Notes under the pieces: generated by a model | Told to the model about the DNA's origin: nothing | Database searches by the model: none | What the model saw: the letters and a program-made list of their open reading frames with translations, nothing else | Made by a program: the position numbers and the translations under genes | Shown here: piece after piece, positions 20,483-32,470 of the stretch | Position numbering within the stretch: position 1 is the first letter of the stretch | How the letters are laid out: every line of letters starts with the position of its first letter | Source of the DNA: Actinomycetes bacterium | GTDB taxonomy: Bacteria > Actinomycetota > Aquicultoria > UBA3085 > Oleimmundimicrobiaceae | Assembly (NCBI GenBank): GCA_030614255.1 | Contig: JAUWKI010000003.1 | Coordinates: 1 to 64,000 of the forward strand | DNA: 64,000 nt | Direction: 5' to 3'

Positions 20483-21337
20483 TTGCGATTTCGGAGGGGT
20501 AGTTTAAATAAGCTTACCCTCATTATTTTAATACTTGCAAGTATGTTGATTTTGACATTTTATCTCAGGGAAGCCAATGACGGAATCTTACATAAATCCC
20601 AAGTTTTGACCACGAACACTTTAGCATCTCTCCAATCGGGTGTATCAAAAGTAGCGTCTCCTTTTAATCATGCATGGGAATATGTAAATAACATTGGGCA
20701 CCTCAAAACAGAAAATGAAAGATTAAAAGACGAGGTGGTAAGCTTAAAACAGCAGATTATTACCATGCAGACCATGGAAAAAGAAAATGAGCGCTTACGT
20801 AAACTGGTTGGTTTCAAAGAAAAGACCCATTATTCCACTTTACCTGCAAGGGTTATAGGAAGATATTCAAGCAATTGGCAATTAATCCTGGTTATTGATA
20901 AAGGGTCTAAAGATGGAATTTCTAAGAACATGCCTGTTATGGTTGGGGAGGGTCTTGTTGGGCAGATAGTTAAGGTGTCATCTAGCGCTGCTCAAGTACA
21001 ATTGATAACCGATCGAAAAAGCGGAGTTGCCGCGCAATTAATAAATTCGGGGGAAACGGGGGTTGTAGAGGGTCAAGTAACCGGGGAATTGGTGATGAAT
21101 TACATCGCAAAGGATGTTGTTGTAAGCAAAAATGAACTCATCCTAACTTCTGGATTGGGCGGAGTCTTCCCAAAAGGGTTATTTATCGGAACTGTTTATG
21201 AGGTTAAAGAAACTCCCTACGGTTTATATAAAGATGTGCGCGTAAAGTCATATGTAAATTTCTCAGAGCTAGAAGAAGTTCTCATTATTACCGATGCTTT
21301 GCCCATTCTTCCTTTTTCACCTGAAGAAGGTGATTAA
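20483..21337 (+). CDS. mreC: Rod shape-determining protein MreC
   Basis: TM plus coiled coil, GEGLVGQIVKVSSSAAQVQLITDR. Confidence 0.93.
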   Translation: MRFRRGSLNKLTLIILILASMLILTFYLREANDGILHKSQVLTTNTLASLQSGVSKVASPFNHAWEYVNNIGHLKTENERLKDEVVSLKQQIITMQTMEKENERLRKLVGFKEKTHYSTLPARVIGRYSSNWQLILVIDKGSKDGISKNMPVMVGEGLVGQIVKVSSSAAQVQLITDRKSGVAAQLINSGETGVVEGQVTGELVMNYIAKDVVVSKNELILTSGLGGVFPKGLFIGTVYEVKETPYGLYKDVRVKSYVNFSELEEVLIITDALPILPFSPEEGD

Positions 21338-21338
21338 T

Positions 21339-21881
21339 GTGCAGTCTTTCTTTGTACTGTTTTTAGCTATATCGATAGCTTTTTTAACCCAAACTACAAT
21401 TATACCCTATTTTGAGATTGGTGGAGTTCAGCCCGACTTAGTCCTGATTGTAATTACAATTTACGCTTTTATTGAGGGGCCCGTTTGGGGTTCATTGGCC
21501 GGATTCATGGGTGGATTATTGCAAGACTTAGTGACTATAAGAAATATGGGGCTTGGCTCTTTATCGAAGACCATCGTTGGATATTTTGCTGGTTTAGCAA
21601 AGAAAAATGTAGTTAGCGAAAACGTTTTTTTACCTATGGTTGTGGTGTTTTTGACTTCTTTGGTTGCTCAAATAATTTACATTTCATTCTCTTTTTTGGT
21701 GGGTGACACCATTGCTTTGCGAGAAGTTTTCTTTAGACTAATCGTTCCAAGCGCTATTTACGATAGTCTCTTGGCAGTACCTGTTTACCTGTTATTTTTG
21801 AAGATATTGGCTCGAAAAAAGGGTGCCTATTATTTGGAGGAAGAGCGAGTTTCCAAGAAGCGGGAAAATTTTATAAGATAG
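21339..21881 (+). CDS. mreD: Rod shape-determining protein MreD
   Basis: Polytopic protein between mreC and PBP2; GTG 21339. Confidence 0.88.
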   Translation: MQSFFVLFLAISIAFLTQTTIIPYFEIGGVQPDLVLIVITIYAFIEGPVWGSLAGFMGGLLQDLVTIRNMGLGSLSKTIVGYFAGLAKKNVVSENVFLPMVVVFLTSLVAQIIYISFSFLVGDTIALREVFFRLIVPSAIYDSLLAVPVYLLFLKILARKKGAYYLEEERVSKKRENFIR

Positions 21882-21890
21882 GAAGATTAA

Positions 21891-23750
21891 ATGGTAAGAC
21901 TCGATGATTCAACACAAAAGAGATTGGCTATCGCCGGAGCCGTAGTTACTATTGTGTTTAGCGTGCTCCTGGGTCGTCTTTGGACTCTTCAGATTATTGC
22001 CGGAGAAAAGTATACCAAAATGGCGGAGAGTAATAGGGTTAGGACCATTTCTCTCAGCACTTCTCGGGGAGTAATTTATGACAGAAACGGCGAGGTCTTA
22101 GTCGATAATCGTCCAAGTTTAGTTGTTGCAGTTACTCCTTCAGAAGTAGAGAACGAAGATGTATCGTTTAGGTTGGGCAAGCTTTTAGATATGACATCCG
22201 ATGAAATTAAGGAAAAGTTGGAAGATAAGGCCGTTGACCCGCTGAAATCAAGAAAGGTTAAATATGATATAGATGAAAATATTGCGGTTTATATTAAAGA
22301 ACACTCCGCTGATTTTTCAGGGGTGGAAATAAAAGTTGAATCGGTTAGGAATTACTCCGCGCCTACCACGGCGGCTCATGTTCTAGGTTATCTCGGGGAG
22401 ATATCTGGAGATGAACTTGAGCACAATAAAGATAGCGGATACGAGCTGGGGGATTTAATTGGAAAGAGTGGGATAGAGAAACAGTATGAAGAAATTCTTC
22501 GCGGTATAAAAGGTTTTCAGCAGTTAGAGGTTGATGCTTCCGGAAAGGTTGTTCGGATACTTGATGAAAACGAGTCTGTTGCGGGAAATAATCTTCAGCT
22601 AACCATCGATAGCAGTCTTCAGCAAGCCACCGAAAAATCTTTAGAGGAGGCAATTAAGGTGGCTCAAAGAGATGGCCATGAGGACGCTAATGCCGGAGCG
22701 GCGTTGGTGATGGATCCAAATACGGGTGAGATTCTGGCTATGGCGAGCTATCCCACATTTGACCCTTCGCTTTTTATCGGAGGGTTTTCTTCAAAACAAT
22801 GGGCCGACTTAAACGATAAGTCTTCGGGTTTTCCTCTCATTAATCGCACCATGATGTGCTCTTATGCACCAGGCTCAGTTTTTAAACCCGTTACTTATTT
22901 GGCGGGCTTAATGGAGGGGGTGGTCTCCTATAGAAGCACTTTTGATTGTGAGGGTAAATGGACCGGCATGGGAGAAAGCTGGCCTCGATATTGTTGGAAT
23001 AGAGCCGGGCATGGGCGAATGAATCTAAGCTCAGGAATGAGCAACTCTTGCAACATTGTTTTTTACGAAATCGGGTATAAATTATATAAGGCAGGGGGAG
23101 AGAAACTTCAAAAATGGGCTCACGAGTTTAATTTAGGTTTAAGAACGGGCGTTGATTTACCATCTGAGACCAAAGGAAGGGTTCCTGATAAAGCATGGAA
23201 GAAAAAATTTAATGAAGAGCATCCGGATTATCAAGCATGGGTACCCGGCGACACGGTTAATTTAGCCATGGGTCAAGGCGATTTGTTGACCTCACAACTT
23301 CAGATTGCAAATATTTACAGCGCTATAGCCAATGGTGGAACAGTTTGGAAGCCACATTTGGGAAAAAAAGTTTTAACGGCTGAAGGAGAAGAAATTCACG
23401 AGTTTAATAGGGAAAAAGTGTTAGATATTCCCGTTCCTGAAGATATTATTGAAAAATTACAAAGAGACTTGCGAAGAGTGGTTGTCGATGGGACGGCAAA
23501 GAGGGCTTTTGAAGGTTTTTCTCTAGAGGTAGCCGGGAAAACGGGAACTTCTCAGGTTAAAGGCAAGGATGATTTTGCATGGTTTGCTTGTTACGCACCG
23601 TTAGATAATCCGCGTTACGTCGTGGTTGTTTTAATTGAACAAGGTGGACACGGTGGCTCCGTTGCGGCTCCAGCGGCTCGACGAATATTGGCTGCTGCAT
23701 ATGATATTTCCTCAACTGGTTCGTTGAGTGTTCCGGATAAATCCAGGTAA
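21891..23750 (+). CDS. mrdA: Penicillin-binding protein 2 (elongasome transpeptidase)
   Basis: TSRGVIYDRNGEVL, YAPGSVFKP, AGKTGTSQV. Confidence 0.95.
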   Translation: MVRLDDSTQKRLAIAGAVVTIVFSVLLGRLWTLQIIAGEKYTKMAESNRVRTISLSTSRGVIYDRNGEVLVDNRPSLVVAVTPSEVENEDVSFRLGKLLDMTSDEIKEKLEDKAVDPLKSRKVKYDIDENIAVYIKEHSADFSGVEIKVESVRNYSAPTTAAHVLGYLGEISGDELEHNKDSGYELGDLIGKSGIEKQYEEILRGIKGFQQLEVDASGKVVRILDENESVAGNNLQLTIDSSLQQATEKSLEEAIKVAQRDGHEDANAGAALVMDPNTGEILAMASYPTFDPSLFIGGFSSKQWADLNDKSSGFPLINRTMMCSYAPGSVFKPVTYLAGLMEGVVSYRSTFDCEGKWTGMGESWPRYCWNRAGHGRMNLSSGMSNSCNIVFYEIGYKLYKAGGEKLQKWAHEFNLGLRTGVDLPSETKGRVPDKAWKKKFNEEHPDYQAWVPGDTVNLAMGQGDLLTSQLQIANIYSAIANGGTVWKPHLGKKVLTAEGEEIHEFNREKVLDIPVPEDIIEKLQRDLRRVVVDGTAKRAFEGFSLEVAGKTGTSQVKGKDDFAWFACYAPLDNPRYVVVVLIEQGGHGGSVAAPAARRILAAAYDISSTGSLSVPDKSR

Positions 23751-23759
23751 GGTGATTTA

Positions 23760-24866
23760 GTGAAAAAGCGAGATTTTTTTGAATGGGTTAGGTTTATAGA
23801 TTTTAGTTTAATCGCAATAACAGCTTTACTGGTTGCGTATGGTAATCTGACGGTTTATAGTGCTACCTGCAGTTCGCAAACCGACCCATTTTTTTACTTA
23901 AGAAAACAGGTAATCTTTACTTTGCTAGGTATTTTGGTCGCGGCTGGAATAGTTCTTCTGAATTATAACTGGTTTAGACATTATATGATTCCATTTTATA
24001 TCGGTAACGCCGTTTTGCTGCTACTTGTGCTTTTTGTCGGGTTCACGACATATGGGGCTACCCGCTGGATATCGATAGGTTTTTTCAATCTCCAGCCCTC
24101 CGAACTAGCAAAGATAGTTCTAATCCTAACCTTAGCCGCGCTTTTGGCGGACAGAAAAGGGAATATCGACAAATTGTCTAAGTTGTTTATTATCTTTGCT
24201 TATGTGGGGCTGCCTTTGTTCTTAATCATTGCCCAGCCAGACTTGGGCACAGCCCTGGTTTTGGTGGCCATAATGCTGGGGATGTTATTAGTTTCTGGAC
24301 TGAAATGGCAACACGCTCTGTTAATTTTTGGTGTCGTTATTTTAGCTATTTTTCTTATTTTTCAATTCAACTTGTTAAGAGAGTACCAAATGAATAGATT
24401 GGTGGTATTTATTAATCCCAACGTTGATCCCACGGGGGCCGGTTACAATCTGTTACAATCTAAGATAGCAATAGGTTCAGGAGGTCTCTTTGGAACAGGG
24501 CTTTTTTCTGGAACCCAAACCGGTTTAAAGTTTTTGCCTGTGCGTCACGCAGACTTTGTGTTTTCAGTCGTTGGCGAAGAGCTAGGTTTTTTAGGCTCCT
24601 CTTTTCTTTTAGGTTTATATTTTCTTTTGATAACCAGGAGTCTGGCAATAGGAGCTTCGGCAGGAAATCTTTACGGCACATTGGTCGCCGTCGGGGTTTC
24701 ATCAATGTGGTTATTTCAGGTTTTGGTTAATATTGGCATGACGATGGGAATTATGCCAATAACCGGAATACCGCTTCCATTTTTTAGTTATGGGGGGAGC
24801 TCAATGCTGATAAACTTTGCCGGAGTTGGTCTTTTATTAAACATTTATGCTCGTAGATTTAAATAA
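23760..24866 (+). CDS. rodA: Rod shape-determining protein RodA (SEDS glycosyltransferase)
   Basis: TTYGATRWI, QPSELAKI, QPDLGTALV, LPFFSYGGSS. Confidence 0.95.
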   Translation: MKKRDFFEWVRFIDFSLIAITALLVAYGNLTVYSATCSSQTDPFFYLRKQVIFTLLGILVAAGIVLLNYNWFRHYMIPFYIGNAVLLLLVLFVGFTTYGATRWISIGFFNLQPSELAKIVLILTLAALLADRKGNIDKLSKLFIIFAYVGLPLFLIIAQPDLGTALVLVAIMLGMLLVSGLKWQHALLIFGVVILAIFLIFQFNLLREYQMNRLVVFINPNVDPTGAGYNLLQSKIAIGSGGLFGTGLFSGTQTGLKFLPVRHADFVFSVVGEELGFLGSSFLLGLYFLLITRSLAIGASAGNLYGTLVAVGVSSMWLFQVLVNIGMTMGIMPITGIPLPFFSYGGSSMLINFAGVGLLLNIYARRFK

Positions 24867-24878
24867 ACGGAGGAGACA

Positions 24879-25832
24879 ATGAGAAAAAGGAAATGGATAC
24901 CTCTCAAAACAAAAGTGATTTTAAAAGTATTAAAAGAGGTAAAAGGAGAATCTAATTTACCTATATTGGTTTTAGTTGTTGGAGAAGAGGGTGTAGGCAA
25001 AAAATCTATAATTGAAAAAATTGTTCCTGATTCTCGGAACAGAGTTGCGTCAGACGAGGTCTTCTCTGTTATTAACTTCAGTACAAAAAACGATTTGCCA
25101 AAACTTACTCCCAGGATAAATGAAGCGGATTTGGTCTTGGTAGTTGTAGATGCAACAAAGAAGATGAGCGATGGGATTATCGGCTTGTTAAAACATCTCA
25201 AGGAGAGCAAGGTGCCTTTTCTTCTGATTGTTAACAAGATTGATGTTTCAGAGGATCTGGGGATTCAACTTGAGCCCATGAGTAACTATCTCGAGCAGTT
25301 TCTTCCAAACGTCATTTTAACTTCGGTTTTAAAGGAAATAAACATAGGAGACAAGTTAATTCCGACGATAGTTCGTTGCTGTGAGAAAAAGAAGCTGTCT
25401 TTTGCGACTAGATTTCAGGCATTTAAGCTACCCGTTATAAAAGAGATTATAAAAACCACCGCTTTGCAAAATGCTGTTATTGCGGGTGTTTCTCTTTATC
25501 CCGGAGCCGATCTGCCCATACTTACTACAAATCAAATCAGAATGATATTGAAAATTGCCGCTGTGTATGACAGAGATATTAGTTTTTCAAGGGCAAAGGA
25601 GATAGTTATGGTTATAGGCGGGGGCTTTACCTTTAGAGCTATTGCCCGGGAGTTACTATCATTTTTACCCACGATAGGTTTTCTTATGAAAGCTGCGGTT
25701 GCTTACGGTGGAACGGTAGCAGTAGGGAGAACTGCTAATAAGTATTTCGAGAAAGGAATTAGCGATTTATCAGCCGAAGAAATAAGAGATATTATACTGG
25801 AAACGGCAAGGGAGTTGAAGGTTGTCCAGTGA
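24879..25832 (+). CDS. GTPase-like protein with DUF697-type membrane domain
   Basis: P-loop GEEGVGKKS, NKID; C-terminal membrane-helical region. Confidence 0.7.
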   Translation: MRKRKWIPLKTKVILKVLKEVKGESNLPILVLVVGEEGVGKKSIIEKIVPDSRNRVASDEVFSVINFSTKNDLPKLTPRINEADLVLVVVDATKKMSDGIIGLLKHLKESKVPFLLIVNKIDVSEDLGIQLEPMSNYLEQFLPNVILTSVLKEINIGDKLIPTIVRCCEKKKLSFATRFQAFKLPVIKEIIKTTALQNAVIAGVSLYPGADLPILTTNQIRMILKIAAVYDRDISFSRAKEIVMVIGGGFTFRAIARELLSFLPTIGFLMKAAVAYGGTVAVGRTANKYFEKGISDLSAEEIRDIILETARELKVVQ

Positions 25833-27745
25833 AGAACCTTTATCCCGAAATTGAAAATATTTTACCCTCAATTGAGAAACCTGTTAGGTATATAAACAGT
25901 GAATGGAACACAAAAAGAAAACCCGTCCAACCGGATGATATAGTTTTTGCTCTGGCTTACCCCGATGTCTACGAGATAGGTATGTCTAATCTAGCTCTCT
26001 GTATCCTATATGAAATTTTAAATGAGCAAGATGGTGTTATCGCCGAACGTGTCTTCTCCCCTTGGGTAGATATGGAAGAAAGAATGCGGGAAGAGGACAT
26101 TCCTCTTTTTACTCTCGAGTCTTATTCTCCGGTCAACGAATGCGATATTTTTGGTTTTACACTTCAGTGCGAGATGACATACACGAATATTCTTAATATG
26201 CTAGATTTGGCCAAAATTCCCCTCTTGGCCAAAGACAGAAGAGATGACAATCCCTTAATTATAGGTGGGGGACCTTGTGTTTTTAACCCGGAGCCCTTGG
26301 CACCCTTTTTTGACTTATTTGCGTTGGGTGATGGGGAGAATTTAATACAAGAAGTTGCGGATGAATTTAAAAAGTTAAAGAAAAAAGGAGCCAAAAAACG
26401 GGAGATTTTGAAATCTTTGGCTAAAATACAGGGTATTTACGTACCATCTCTATACAAAATCGATCATTATCCATCAGGGATAATAAAGACGATAAATCGG
26501 ATTTCCAATGAGGTCCCAAAAACAGTTAAAAAGAGATTGATTGGTGATTTGGATATGGCAAAATTTCCGGTATATCCGATAGTTCCGTTTGCCAGGGTTA
26601 TACACGATCGGTGTTCTTTGGAAATTATGAGGGGTTGTACCAGGGGGTGCAGGTTTTGCCAGGCAGGGATGATTTATCGTCCTGCAAGAGAACGCTCCAT
26701 AAATAAACTTAAAAATTTATCCCAGAACATTTTAAAGAATACCGGATATGAGGAGATATCACTCGTCTCTCTTAGCAGTAGTGATTATAGCGAGATTGAA
26801 ACCTTAGTCTCTGATTTGATAAATCGATACGGGGGAGATGGTGTCGCAGTTTCTCTACCATCTTTGAGAATGGATGCATTTTCTATAAATCTTGCAGAAC
26901 AAATTCAGCGAGTTAGAAGAACAGGTCTTACATTTGCGCCAGAAGCCGGGACCCAACGGTTAAGAGATGTTATTAACAAAAACCTGACCGAAGAGGATAT
27001 ACTTTCGACGGCCAAATTGGCCTTTCAAAATGGATGGAGAAGACTCAAGTTCTACTTTATGGTTGGTTTGCCCACGGAGACTAGAGAGGATTTGCAGGGG
27101 ATAGTTGAACTGGTCAACAAAGTAGTCAGTTTAGGTTTAGATATCATTCCACCCAAAGAACGATGCAGACTTAAAATAAATATTAGTATCGCTTCATTCG
27201 TGCCAAAAGCTCATACTCCGTTTCAGTGGGTTGAACAAAATACACTGAACCAATTGTTGAAGAAGCAGGCTTTTTTGAAGAAACATTTGCGGGGAAGACA
27301 TATTTCTCTCAGTTGGCACGAGGCAAAACTTAGCATCATTGAGGGTGTTGTGGCAAGAGGCGATAGGCGTCTTGCCGGGGTAATCAAAAAAGCCTGGGAA
27401 TTGGGCTGTAAATTTGACGCATGGAGAGAGCACTTCGATTTTTCAAAGTGGGAGAAAGCTTTAAAAGAAGAGGGATTATCCATTGACTTCTACACATATC
27501 GTGAGCGTTCTTTAGACGAAAATTTGCCTTGGGAGCATATAAGTGTGGGCGTAACTAAAGCATATTTTCAATCTGAATACGAAAAAGCGCTTCGGCAAGA
27601 GAGAACCGATGATTGCCGATTTAGTTCCTGTAATAAATGTGGGGTTTGTGAAGTGGCAGATGCTTGCCCGCCTCCCCGCCTGCCTACGTCTATTATGCCG
27701 TTAGGCATTGGCGGGCAGGTGGTGGGGCTGATGGCAGATAGCTGA
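25829..27745 (+). CDS. Radical SAM protein, TIGR03960-type
   Basis: IMRGCTRGCRFCQAGMIYRPARER; followed by DUF2344 partner; C-terminus runs into repeat DNA. Confidence 0.9.
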   Translation: MKNLYPEIENILPSIEKPVRYINSEWNTKRKPVQPDDIVFALAYPDVYEIGMSNLALCILYEILNEQDGVIAERVFSPWVDMEERMREEDIPLFTLESYSPVNECDIFGFTLQCEMTYTNILNMLDLAKIPLLAKDRRDDNPLIIGGGPCVFNPEPLAPFFDLFALGDGENLIQEVADEFKKLKKKGAKKREILKSLAKIQGIYVPSLYKIDHYPSGIIKTINRISNEVPKTVKKRLIGDLDMAKFPVYPIVPFARVIHDRCSLEIMRGCTRGCRFCQAGMIYRPARERSINKLKNLSQNILKNTGYEEISLVSLSSSDYSEIETLVSDLINRYGGDGVAVSLPSLRMDAFSINLAEQIQRVRRTGLTFAPEAGTQRLRDVINKNLTEEDILSTAKLAFQNGWRRLKFYFMVGLPTETREDLQGIVELVNKVVSLGLDIIPPKERCRLKINISIASFVPKAHTPFQWVEQNTLNQLLKKQAFLKKHLRGRHISLSWHEAKLSIIEGVVARGDRRLAGVIKKAWELGCKFDAWREHFDFSKWEKALKEEGLSIDFYTYRERSLDENLPWEHISVGVTKAYFQSEYEKALRQERTDDCRFSSCNKCGVCEVADACPPPRLPTSIMPLGIGGQVVGLMADS

Positions 27746-27790
27746 TGGCTGATAGCTTATGGAATATAGAGTATGGAGTATGGCTGATAG
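27726..27790. repeat. Mosaic heptad repeat array (9 in-phase units)
   Basis: GGCTGAT GGCAGAT AGCTGAT GGCTGAT AGCTTAT GGAATAT AGAGTAT GGAGTAT GGCTGAT. Confidence 0.93.
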
Positions 27791-27814
27791 TAGAAAGTGA
27801 GTGCAAAGATAAAC

Positions 27815-27870
27815 AAACTCCCGACTAAGAGACTCCCGACTAAGAGACTCCCGACTGATGGGCTGAAGGT
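27815..27870. repeat. gactcccgactaaga tandem repeats
   Basis: ctcccgactaagagactcccgactaagagactcccgactgatgggctg. Confidence 0.85.
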
Positions 27871-27881
27871 TGGTGATTAAT

Positions 27882-28574
27882 ATGCATAGATTAAGAATAA
27901 AATATGGGAAAATGGGCAGACTTAAATTTATATCTCATCTTGACTTTATATGCGCAATTGAAAGATCTCTGAGAAGAGCAAGTTTTCCACTGGTTTTAAC
28001 AAAAGGATTTAATCCTAGAGTTAAAATGTCATATGGACCTCCGCTTTCGGTTGGGGTAAGTAGTGAATCTGAATATATGGACATATTTTTAAACAACCAT
28101 CTTTCCTTGAAGGAGGTCGTGGATCTACTAAACATGGTTTTGCCCGATGGCTTGTACATCTATCGAGCAAAATATGTCTTACTGGATGAGCCATCGATAA
28201 CAAAATTTGTAAATTTTGCCGAATATCAGATAGAGGTTGCCGTACCATCATTGGGTGTTAGCGATATTAAAGATCGAATCGAGGAACTGTTTTCCAAAAA
28301 GGAATTCAAGTTTGTAAAAAAGGGGAAAGAAAAAGTTTTACCGACAAAGCAGGCAGTTTCTCGCATTGAAATTAACTATTTTGAGTTGGGGAAGGCGACA
28401 ATCAACGTCTTATTATCCATCGGGGACCTGGGGAGCGTGCGGCCCGAAGCGTTAATGAAATCGCTTTTTTCTAGACCTGATTGTGACGAGGACTATGTAA
28501 TATTAAATATCCATCGCATTGGTTTGTATGCTAAAATCGGGGATGAATTTTATAGCCCCATTGATACGAGGTGA
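27882..28574 (+). CDS. TIGR03936 family (DUF2344) protein
   Basis: KYGKMGRLKFISHLDFICAIERSLRRA...GFNPRVKMSYGPPLSVG. Confidence 0.88.
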   Translation: MHRLRIKYGKMGRLKFISHLDFICAIERSLRRASFPLVLTKGFNPRVKMSYGPPLSVGVSSESEYMDIFLNNHLSLKEVVDLLNMVLPDGLYIYRAKYVLLDEPSITKFVNFAEYQIEVAVPSLGVSDIKDRIEELFSKKEFKFVKKGKEKVLPTKQAVSRIEINYFELGKATINVLLSIGDLGSVRPEALMKSLFSRPDCDEDYVILNIHRIGLYAKIGDEFYSPIDTR

Positions 28575-28589
28575 AATAAGGGAATTACA

Positions 28590-30101
28590 ATGAAAGCAGA
28601 AATTAATGAAATAATGATTACCGCGGATGAAGATGAGGTCCGCGTAGCAATCGTCGAAGATGCAAAACTTGCTGAAATCTATATTGAACGCATCAACTTT
28701 CATTCCATTGTTGGAAATATTTATTTGGGGAGAGTAAAAGATGTCTTACCCGGGATGGAAGCTGCTTTTGTCGATGTTGGTTTGAGGAAGAGTAGTTTTT
28801 TATACGTCGACGAGGTGCTTTTTCCGGAAGAAGAGCTGGACCCCGCTTCTTTAAAAATACAACATATATTGAAGCAAGGTCAGGATATTTTGGTTCAGGT
28901 TGTACGTGATCCCATGGGGACCAAAGGAGCAAGAGTTACTACGTTCATTAGTCTGGCAGGCAAATATCTTGTCTTGATGCCTTACAGTGACTCAGTTGGG
29001 GTTTCAAGGCGTCTCCCCGAAAAGGAAAAAACAAGGTTAAAGGAGCTTGGTCAGAAAATTAAGCCACGGAATATGGGCTTGATTGTAAGAACCGCCGCGG
29101 AGGATGCCGGGCTGGATGATTTAAAAAAGGATTTAAATTATCTGAAGCGGTTATGGAAAGAAATCAGAGCGAAGGCCAACCGAAGCAAGCCCCCGAAGTT
29201 GATTCATTCAGAAGAAGAGCTGGCTTTAAAGATGGTTAGAGACGTATTTACTTCGGATTTCCAGCGTTTAATTATTGATTGTCCGACAAGGTATAAAAAA
29301 ATAATGAATTATTTGAAAAAATCAAATCCAGAGCTCAGAAGCAAAGTTCGATTATATAAAGACAGTATGTCTCTTTTTGATAAGTTTGACATTAACTCTC
29401 AAATTGAAAATTCTTTAAACAGAAAGGTTTGGCTTCGCTCAGGTGGCTATATAAGTATCGACTCAACAGAGGCTCTTATAGCAATCGATGTGAACACAGG
29501 AAAGTATATCGGTAAGACCAGTCTGGGAGAGACGATACTTAAAACAAATCTTGAGGCGGCAGAAGAAATTGTGCGTCAAATTCGTCTTAGAGATATAGGA
29601 GGCATTATTGTTATAGATTTTATAGACATGATGGATTCGCGCCATAAAAAACGACTTTCTCAGACATTTAACGAAGCTCTTACTCAAGATCGGACGAAAA
29701 GCAAGGTTGTCGAAATATCCAAATTGGGTTTAGTTGAGATGACAAGAAAGAATGTTTCTGAAGGGATAATGGGAGTCTTGCATGAGAATTGTCCTTGTTG
29801 TAACGGTACGGGCAAAATCTCTTCAGAGGAAACAATTTTCATAAATCTTAAGAGAAAACTATATGCGTATTGCGTATCACATTCAGAGAGAGCTTTTTTG
29901 TTTAAGCTGCACCCCGACGCAGCCGCCTTCATAACCGGCAAAAATCAGGAAGGTTTGCGAAGTCTGCGAAGGCGAACAAAGAAGACCATATATATCATCA
30001 AGAGTTTGGATATTTCACGTGATGAGTTTGAATTGGTTGCAGGAGGCCACAGGATTAGTGTAAAGAAAATTTTTGTAGATATGTCTAAATCTATGAATTG
30101 A
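28590..30101 (+). CDS. rng: Ribonuclease E/G family
   Basis: IYLGRVKDVLPGMEAAFVDVGLRKSSFLYV; IDVNTGKY; CPCCNGTGKI. Confidence 0.95.
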   Translation: MKAEINEIMITADEDEVRVAIVEDAKLAEIYIERINFHSIVGNIYLGRVKDVLPGMEAAFVDVGLRKSSFLYVDEVLFPEEELDPASLKIQHILKQGQDILVQVVRDPMGTKGARVTTFISLAGKYLVLMPYSDSVGVSRRLPEKEKTRLKELGQKIKPRNMGLIVRTAAEDAGLDDLKKDLNYLKRLWKEIRAKANRSKPPKLIHSEEELALKMVRDVFTSDFQRLIIDCPTRYKKIMNYLKKSNPELRSKVRLYKDSMSLFDKFDINSQIENSLNRKVWLRSGGYISIDSTEALIAIDVNTGKYIGKTSLGETILKTNLEAAEEIVRQIRLRDIGGIIVIDFIDMMDSRHKKRLSQTFNEALTQDRTKSKVVEISKLGLVEMTRKNVSEGIMGVLHENCPCCNGTGKISSEETIFINLKRKLYAYCVSHSERAFLFKLHPDAAAFITGKNQEGLRSLRRRTKKTIYIIKSLDISRDEFELVAGGHRISVKKIFVDMSKSMN

Positions 30102-30161
30102 CATGGAAAGATTCGTGCGATATTATTAGTGGCTGTGTAAACATAAAAGGGGGAGCTTACT

Positions 30162-30719
30162 CTGTACGCGTTAATTAAATCCGGAGGAAAACAGTATAAA
30201 GTTAAAGCTGGTGATGTTGTGTTACTTGAAAAGGTTGAGGGCAAAGCTGGCGATTCAGTCGAATTAAAAGATATAGTTTTTGTGTCAGATGAAGATAAAA
30301 AAGTAGTGAAACCCGATGCTCTATCTAAGGCCAATGTTAAAGGTACTATCATTGAACAGGCAAAAGGTAACAAGATAATTGTTTATAAACACAAAGCTAA
30401 AAAGGGTTATCGAAGGAAGAGGGGTCACCGTCAGCTTTTAACTAAAGTAAAAATAGATGAGATTATACTCGGCGAGAAAAAATCCAAGGCTTTAGAAAAA
30501 CCGAAGAAGACAGTTGTGAAGAAGACAACAAAAGCCGCATTAGAGAAGAAAGAAGCTAAAGAGAAAAAGGTACAGAAGAAGGTTGCGTCTAAACCGGCCA
30601 CAAAAGTAGCGGTTAAGACAACTGCAAAAAAGGAAACGAAAAAACCTGCGAAGTCAGTGAAGTCGTCAACCAAAAAGTCTTCATCAAGCAAAGGAAAGAC
30701 TGCTTCGAAATCTAAATAA
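30162..30719 (+). CDS. rplU: 50S ribosomal protein L21 with ~80-aa Lys-rich C-terminal tail (probable CTG start)
   Basis: [L/M]YALIKSGGKQYKVKAGD from CTG 30162 with SD gggggag; tail KKTVVKKTTKAALEKKEAKEKKVQKK... Confidence 0.93.
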   Translation: MYALIKSGGKQYKVKAGDVVLLEKVEGKAGDSVELKDIVFVSDEDKKVVKPDALSKANVKGTIIEQAKGNKIIVYKHKAKKGYRRKRGHRQLLTKVKIDEIILGEKKSKALEKPKKTVVKKTTKAALEKKEAKEKKVQKKVASKPATKVAVKTTAKKETKKPAKSVKSSTKKSSSSKGKTASKSK

Positions 30720-30740
30720 CTTATCTGAAATGCTTTTTCT

Positions 30741-30770
30741 TTGACAAAAGACTGCAATTTTTGTTAAAAT
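30741..30770 (+). promoter_or_regulatory. Predicted sigma70-type promoter for rpmA
   Basis: TTGACA at 30741, TAAAAT at 30765, 18-bp spacer. Confidence 0.55.
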
Positions 30771-30801
30771 CTTTATGGAAGATTTTTTTGGAGGAATTTA
30801 A

Positions 30802-31056
30802 ATGGCTCATAAAAAAGGACTAGGAAGTACCCGAAACGGAAGAGACAGCAATTCACAAAGACTGGGCGTAAAAAGGTTCGGCGGTCAGTTTGTTACTGCT
30901 GGAAGCATCATCGTTAGACAGAGAGGAACCAAATTTAAGCCGGGCTTAAATGTTGGCCTTGGTTGCGATGATACCCTTTTTGCAAAGGTTGATGGCACTG
31001 TTAGGTTTTACAAGAGCAAAAATAACAAGAAGATAGACGTTATAGATAACGCTTAA
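30802..31056 (+). CDS. rpmA: 50S ribosomal protein L27
   Basis: [29 protein letters not shown]. Confidence 0.97.
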   Translation: MAHKKGLGSTRNGRDSNSQRLGVKRFGGQFVTAGSIIVRQRGTKFKPGLNVGLGCDDTLFAKVDGTVRFYKSKNNKKIDVIDNA

Positions 31057-31097
31057 CAATAGATTAAAAAGTAGAACTTAACATTTGTATTCAAGAG

Positions 31098-32446
<1,349 letters not shown>

Positions 32447-32470
32447 ATTAATTGCGTTAAGGAGAGCAAA

